DNA from: Acidipropionibacterium thoenii DSM 20276
GTDB lineage: Bacteria > Actinomycetota > Actinomycetes > Propionibacteriales > Propionibacteriaceae
Length of the DNA: 64,000 nucleotides
Reading direction: 5' to 3'
Assembly: GCF_000423445.1 (NCBI RefSeq)
Contig: NZ_AUHZ01000006.1
Location: 62,001 to 126,000 of the forward strand
Shown here in pieces: positions 62,017 through 64,000 of this stretch. Every line of letters starts with the position of its first letter. Within the stretch, counting starts at the first letter, position 1. Under the pieces are notes generated by a model. It made no database searches and was not told where the DNA came from. It saw nothing but the letters and a program-made list of their open reading frames with translations. Both the position numbers and the translations under genes were made by a program.

Positions 62017-62262
62017 ATGAGTGACAACGAGAAGGATCGCGTCCTCGAGACGCTGACCAAGCGACTGGGTGCTCTGGAGGCCGACGTGAGTCGCCTCAAG
62101 GCAGCCAGCGCCGATATCCCGGAGGACGTCGTGACCGTGATCAGCGCGGCCGTGGCGGCCTACCTGGGCAACGACGGAAAGGTCCAGGCCATCCGTTTCG
62201 CCCCGAGTGAGAACTGGACCCGGCAGGGTCGCAGGACGCTCCAGAACCATTCCATTCGTTGA
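62017..62262 (+). CDS. Small protein of the transcarboxylase operon
   Basis: 81 aa, between the 12S and 1.3S genes. N-terminal coiled coil ([29 protein letters not shown]), then [44 protein letters not shown]. The pattern of a helix, a short strand and W-x-x-x-G-R at the end is one I associate with small accessory chains of biotin-dependent carboxylases and decarboxylases, but I cannot name a family with confidence. Spacing (12 nt from 12S, 16 nt to 1.3S) and good ribosome sites (GGAGGAACTG) show it is translated with the complex. It may help assembly or dock the biotin carrier. Confidence 0.8.
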   Translation: MSDNEKDRVLETLTKRLGALEADVSRLKAASADIPEDVVTVISAAVAAYLGNDGKVQAIRFAPSENWTRQGRRTLQNHSIR

Positions 62263-62278
62263 CCCGGAGAGACTGACA

Positions 62279-62644
62279 ATGAAGCTCAAGGTGACCGTCA
62301 ACGGCGTCGCGTACGACGTTGACGTTGATGTTGACAAGTCCAACAATTCGCCCATCCCGCCGATTCTTTTCGGTGGCGGGTCCGGCCCGGCGCTGGCTCC
62401 GGCCAGCGGCGGTGGTGCCGGTAAGGCCGGTGCCGGCGAGGTGCCGGCTCCGCTGGCCGGTACCGTCGCCAAGATCCTGGTGAAGGCGGGCGACGCCGTG
62501 AAGTCCGGCGACGTGCTGCTGACCCTGGAGGCCATGAAGATGGAGACCGAGATCACCGCTCCTTCCGACGGGAAGGTCACCGGGATCCTGGTCGCGGTCG
62601 GCGACGCCGTCCAGGGCGGCCAGGGCCTGGTGGCTCTGGGCTGA
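62279..62644 (+). CDS. Methylmalonyl-CoA carboxytransferase 1.3S biotin carrier
   Basis: 121 aa, against 123 in P. freudenreichii. [20 protein letters not shown] starts the segment that binds the 12S and 5S cores. A flexible Gly/Ala/Pro linker (residues about 32-52) leads to the biotinyl domain [38 protein letters not shown], with Lys87 in A-M-K-M as the biotin site, and [11 protein letters not shown] at the end. It shuttles CO2 between the 12S and 5S active sites. Biotin must be attached by BirA encoded elsewhere. Followed by a strong terminator. Confidence 0.98.
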   Translation: MKLKVTVNGVAYDVDVDVDKSNNSPIPPILFGGGSGPALAPASGGGAGKAGAGEVPAPLAGTVAKILVKAGDAVKSGDVLLTLEAMKMETEITAPSDGKVTGILVAVGDAVQGGQGLVALG

Positions 62645-62723
62645 CCCCGGCTCCAGCTGGGACGGAGCTTCCGGCCGGTTCCTGCGAGCCGGACCGGGGC
62701 CGTGCCCCAGCCACGCGGATTCA

Positions 62724-62760
62724 ACGACGCCGCGCTCCTCACCGAGGAGCGCGGCGTCGT
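62724..62760 (+). terminator. Transcarboxylase operon terminator
   Basis: Perfect 17-bp stem (62724-62740 with 62744-62760) and ACC loop, 80 nt after the 1.3S stop. Also downstream of the convergent SDR gene. Confidence 0.85.
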
Positions 62761-62798
62761 GGTCTGTCCGGCAGCTGCGTTGCCGGCTACTGGGCCTG

Positions 62799-63536
62799 CT
62801 ACTGGGCCTGGCGGAAGACCTTGAACTGGGAGGCCTGGGCCCTGGGGCGCACGATCATCCGGTCGATGTTGACATGGTGGGGCAGCCCGGCGATCCAGCG
62901 GATGCACTCGGCGATGTCCTCGGCCACCAGGGGTTCGGCGACCCCCTCGTAGACCTTGTCGGCCTTGGCCTGATCGCCGTGGAAGCGGGTCAGCGAGAAC
63001 TCGTCGGTGTGCACCATCCCCGGACTCACCTCGCAGATCCGCACGTCCCGATCGAACAGCTCCAGCCTCAGTGCGCCGGCGACCATCCGCTCCCCGGCCT
63101 TGGCGGCGTTGTAGCCTGCGCCGCCCTCGTAGGGGCCCTCCGCGGCGGTGGAGGTGATGAAGACGATGGTGCCGTTGGCGGCCTCCAGGGCCGGCAGCAG
63201 GGCCTTGGTGACCCTCGTGGTGCCCAGCACATTGGTCTGGTACATCATCTGCCAGGCGTCGAAGTCGGCCTCCTCGACGGGCTCCTGGCCGACCGCACCG
63301 CCGGCATTGTTGACCAGCAGGTCCAGCTTCGGGCCGACCTCCTCGACCAGGGATGCCACCGACTCGGGGGAGGTGACGTCGCAGACCACCGCGCGTCCGC
63401 CGATCTCCAGGGCCAGCGCCTCGATGCGGTCGCGGCGCCGGGCCGCGCAGATCACCGACCAGCCGTCGGCGGCCAGGGCGCGAGCGGTGGCCGCGCCGAT
63501 TCCCGAACTTGCTCCTGTCACCAGTGCAGTACTCAT
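62799..63536 (-). CDS. Short-chain dehydrogenase/reductase
   Basis: 245 aa, classical SDR. ALVTGASSGIGAATARALA is the NADP-binding TGxxxGIG loop, with CAARRRDRIEALA giving NADP preference. Next come LDLLVNNAGGAVGQEPVEEADFD, then IVFITSTAAEGPYEGGAGYNAAKAGERM with Ser-Tyr-x-x-x-Lys. EVSPGMVHTDEFSLTRFHGD resembles the YdfG/serine dehydrogenase subgroup (3-hydroxy acid dehydrogenases). Substrate not determined. ATG 63536 with GAGGAC upstream; the frame runs back into the terminator of ptsI, which is not part of the gene. Confidence 0.9.
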   Translation of the reverse strand: MSTALVTGASSGIGAATARALAADGWSVICAARRRDRIEALALEIGGRAVVCDVTSPESVASLVEEVGPKLDLLVNNAGGAVGQEPVEEADFDAWQMMYQTNVLGTTRVTKALLPALEAANGTIVFITSTAAEGPYEGGAGYNAAKAGERMVAGALRLELFDRDVRICEVSPGMVHTDEFSLTRFHGDQAKADKVYEGVAEPLVAEDIAECIRWIAGLPHHVNIDRMIVRPRAQASQFKVFRQAQ

Positions 63537-63563
63537 GTCCTCATTCTTGCGCGCTGCACACAG

Positions 63564-63605
63564 CACCGCCCCGGCGTCCCCCGAATTGGGGACGCCGGGG
63601 CGGTG
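63564..63605 (-). terminator. ptsI terminator
   Basis: Perfect 18-bp stem (63564-63581 with 63588-63605) and a 6-nt loop, 38 nt beyond the ptsI stop. Confidence 0.85.
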
Positions 63606-63643
63606 CAACGGCTGATCTCAGGAGCCGGCCCGCAGTGCCGGGC

Positions 63644-64000
63644 TCAGGACACCAGCACCTCCATGCGCGGATCGGCCAGCTTGAGAGCCGCCGCCTTGGC
63701 CGCGGAGGGGCTCGGTGCGGCCAGTGCGGCCTGGGCGATCACCTCGCACTGTGCCTGGCTGTGCAGCGCCAACGAGGCCTTGACGGCCTTGATCTTGCCA
63801 GCGGCCATCGACAGCGAGCGGATCCCGACGCCGACCAGCACCAGGGCCAGCAGCGGATCGCCGGCGGCCTCGCCGCAGACGCCGATCAACCGGTTGCCGG
63901 CACCGTCACAGGTGGCCTTGACCAGCTGGATGACGGCCGGCTGCCAGGGGGTCAGCAGCTCGGAGAGCTCCCCCTGGAGGCGGTCGGCAGCCATCGCGTA
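63644..64000 (-). CDS. ptsI: PTS phosphoenolpyruvate-protein phosphotransferase (enzyme I), C-terminal part
   Basis: About 118 residues, N-terminus beyond the window edge. YAMAADRLQGELSELLTPWQPAVIQLV matches the Q-Y-x-M-A-x-D-R-x-N block, and RLIGVCGEAAGDPLLALVLVGVGIRSLSMAAGKIKAVKASL matches the V-C-G-E-x-A-x-D PEP-binding loop with its catalytic Cys. Enzyme I passes phosphate from PEP to HPr for sugar uptake. The conserved N/G of R-x-N-x-x-V is changed to LQGEL here. Gene runs leftward into a strong terminator. Confidence 0.92.
   Translation of the reverse strand, partial: YAMAADRLQGELSELLTPWQPAVIQLVKATCDGAGNRLIGVCGEAAGDPLLALVLVGVGIRSLSMAAGKIKAVKASLALHSQAQCEVIAQAALAAPSPSAAKAAALKLADPRMEVLVS

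Overview
High-GC actinobacterial chromosome segment, almost certainly Propionibacteriaceae. The decisive evidence is the locus at 58.9-62.6 kb. It encodes the 5S, 12S and 1.3S subunits of methylmalonyl-CoA:pyruvate carboxytransferase (transcarboxylase) of the Wood-Werkman propionate cycle. These proteins resemble the Propionibacterium freudenreichii subunits but differ at many positions, so a relative such as Acidipropionibacterium is my best guess (inference). The HspR/HAIR heat-shock circuit and the strongly GC-biased third codon positions also fit an actinobacterium.

Layout. 0-7 kb (minus strand): two paralogous GT39-type membrane glycosyltransferases around a GT2-GtrA fusion, then a sensor kinase and a PhoP-like regulator. 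7.5-8.9 kb: pit phosphate transporter and a small membrane protein. 9.3-13.9 kb: dnaK-grpE-dnaJ-hspR behind three HAIR-like sites. 13.9-15.7 kb: GDSL-type lipoprotein and acetolactate decarboxylase. 15.7-16.2 kb: repeat-rich gap with a perfect 34-bp inverted repeat. 16.2-19.3 kb (minus): AspT-like exchanger and amino-acid permease. 19.5-25.4 kb (minus): overlapping kinase-regulator-VanZ-ABC ATPase-FtsX-type permease operon. 25.7-31.6 kb: flavin-reductase-like protein, class I aldolase, HAD phosphatase and a sugar/glycerol-phosphate ABC importer without an ATPase gene. 31.6-34.3 kb: clpB with two HAIR sites. 34.5-37.2 kb (minus): VIT-family protein, YchJ-like protein, glutamate decarboxylase. 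37.4-45.4 kb (minus): a four-gene type I restriction-modification operon. 45.6-47.6 kb: DUF4352-like protein, a second YchJ paralogue and a lower-GC gap. 47.6-50.9 kb: proVWX betaine importer. 51-57.3 kb: spermidine-synthase-like protein, a sortase homologue without its catalytic His and Cys, LemA, a cytidylyltransferase, DedA and an RNA methyltransferase. 57.6-62.6 kb: class II aldolase and the transcarboxylase operon. 62.8-64 kb: an SDR oxidoreductase and the 3' end of ptsI.

The strongest candidate for something undescribed is the first gene of the restriction-modification operon (43346-45391). It has an N-terminal helix-turn-helix, a methylase-shaped middle that has lost both the SAM-binding and NPPF motifs, and an HsdS-like C-terminus. 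It is joined to hsdM, hsdS and hsdR by three identical TGATG overlaps, and a CTGATAA-N6-TTATCAG operator-like palindrome lies upstream. Other notable signals are the inactive-looking sortase, a three-copy family of 75-78-bp intergenic palindromes with near-identical arms, three TCACAGC/T motifs at exact 33-nt spacing upstream of the PhoP-like regulator, an 11-nt PHO-box-like direct repeat between that regulator and pit, and stop-codon-spanning tandem duplications.

How the genes work together: heat shock is wired through HspR to both dnaK and clpB. Osmotic and acid stress are served by proVWX and glutamate decarboxylase. Carbon metabolism is served by two unrelated aldolases, PTS enzyme I and the transcarboxylase.
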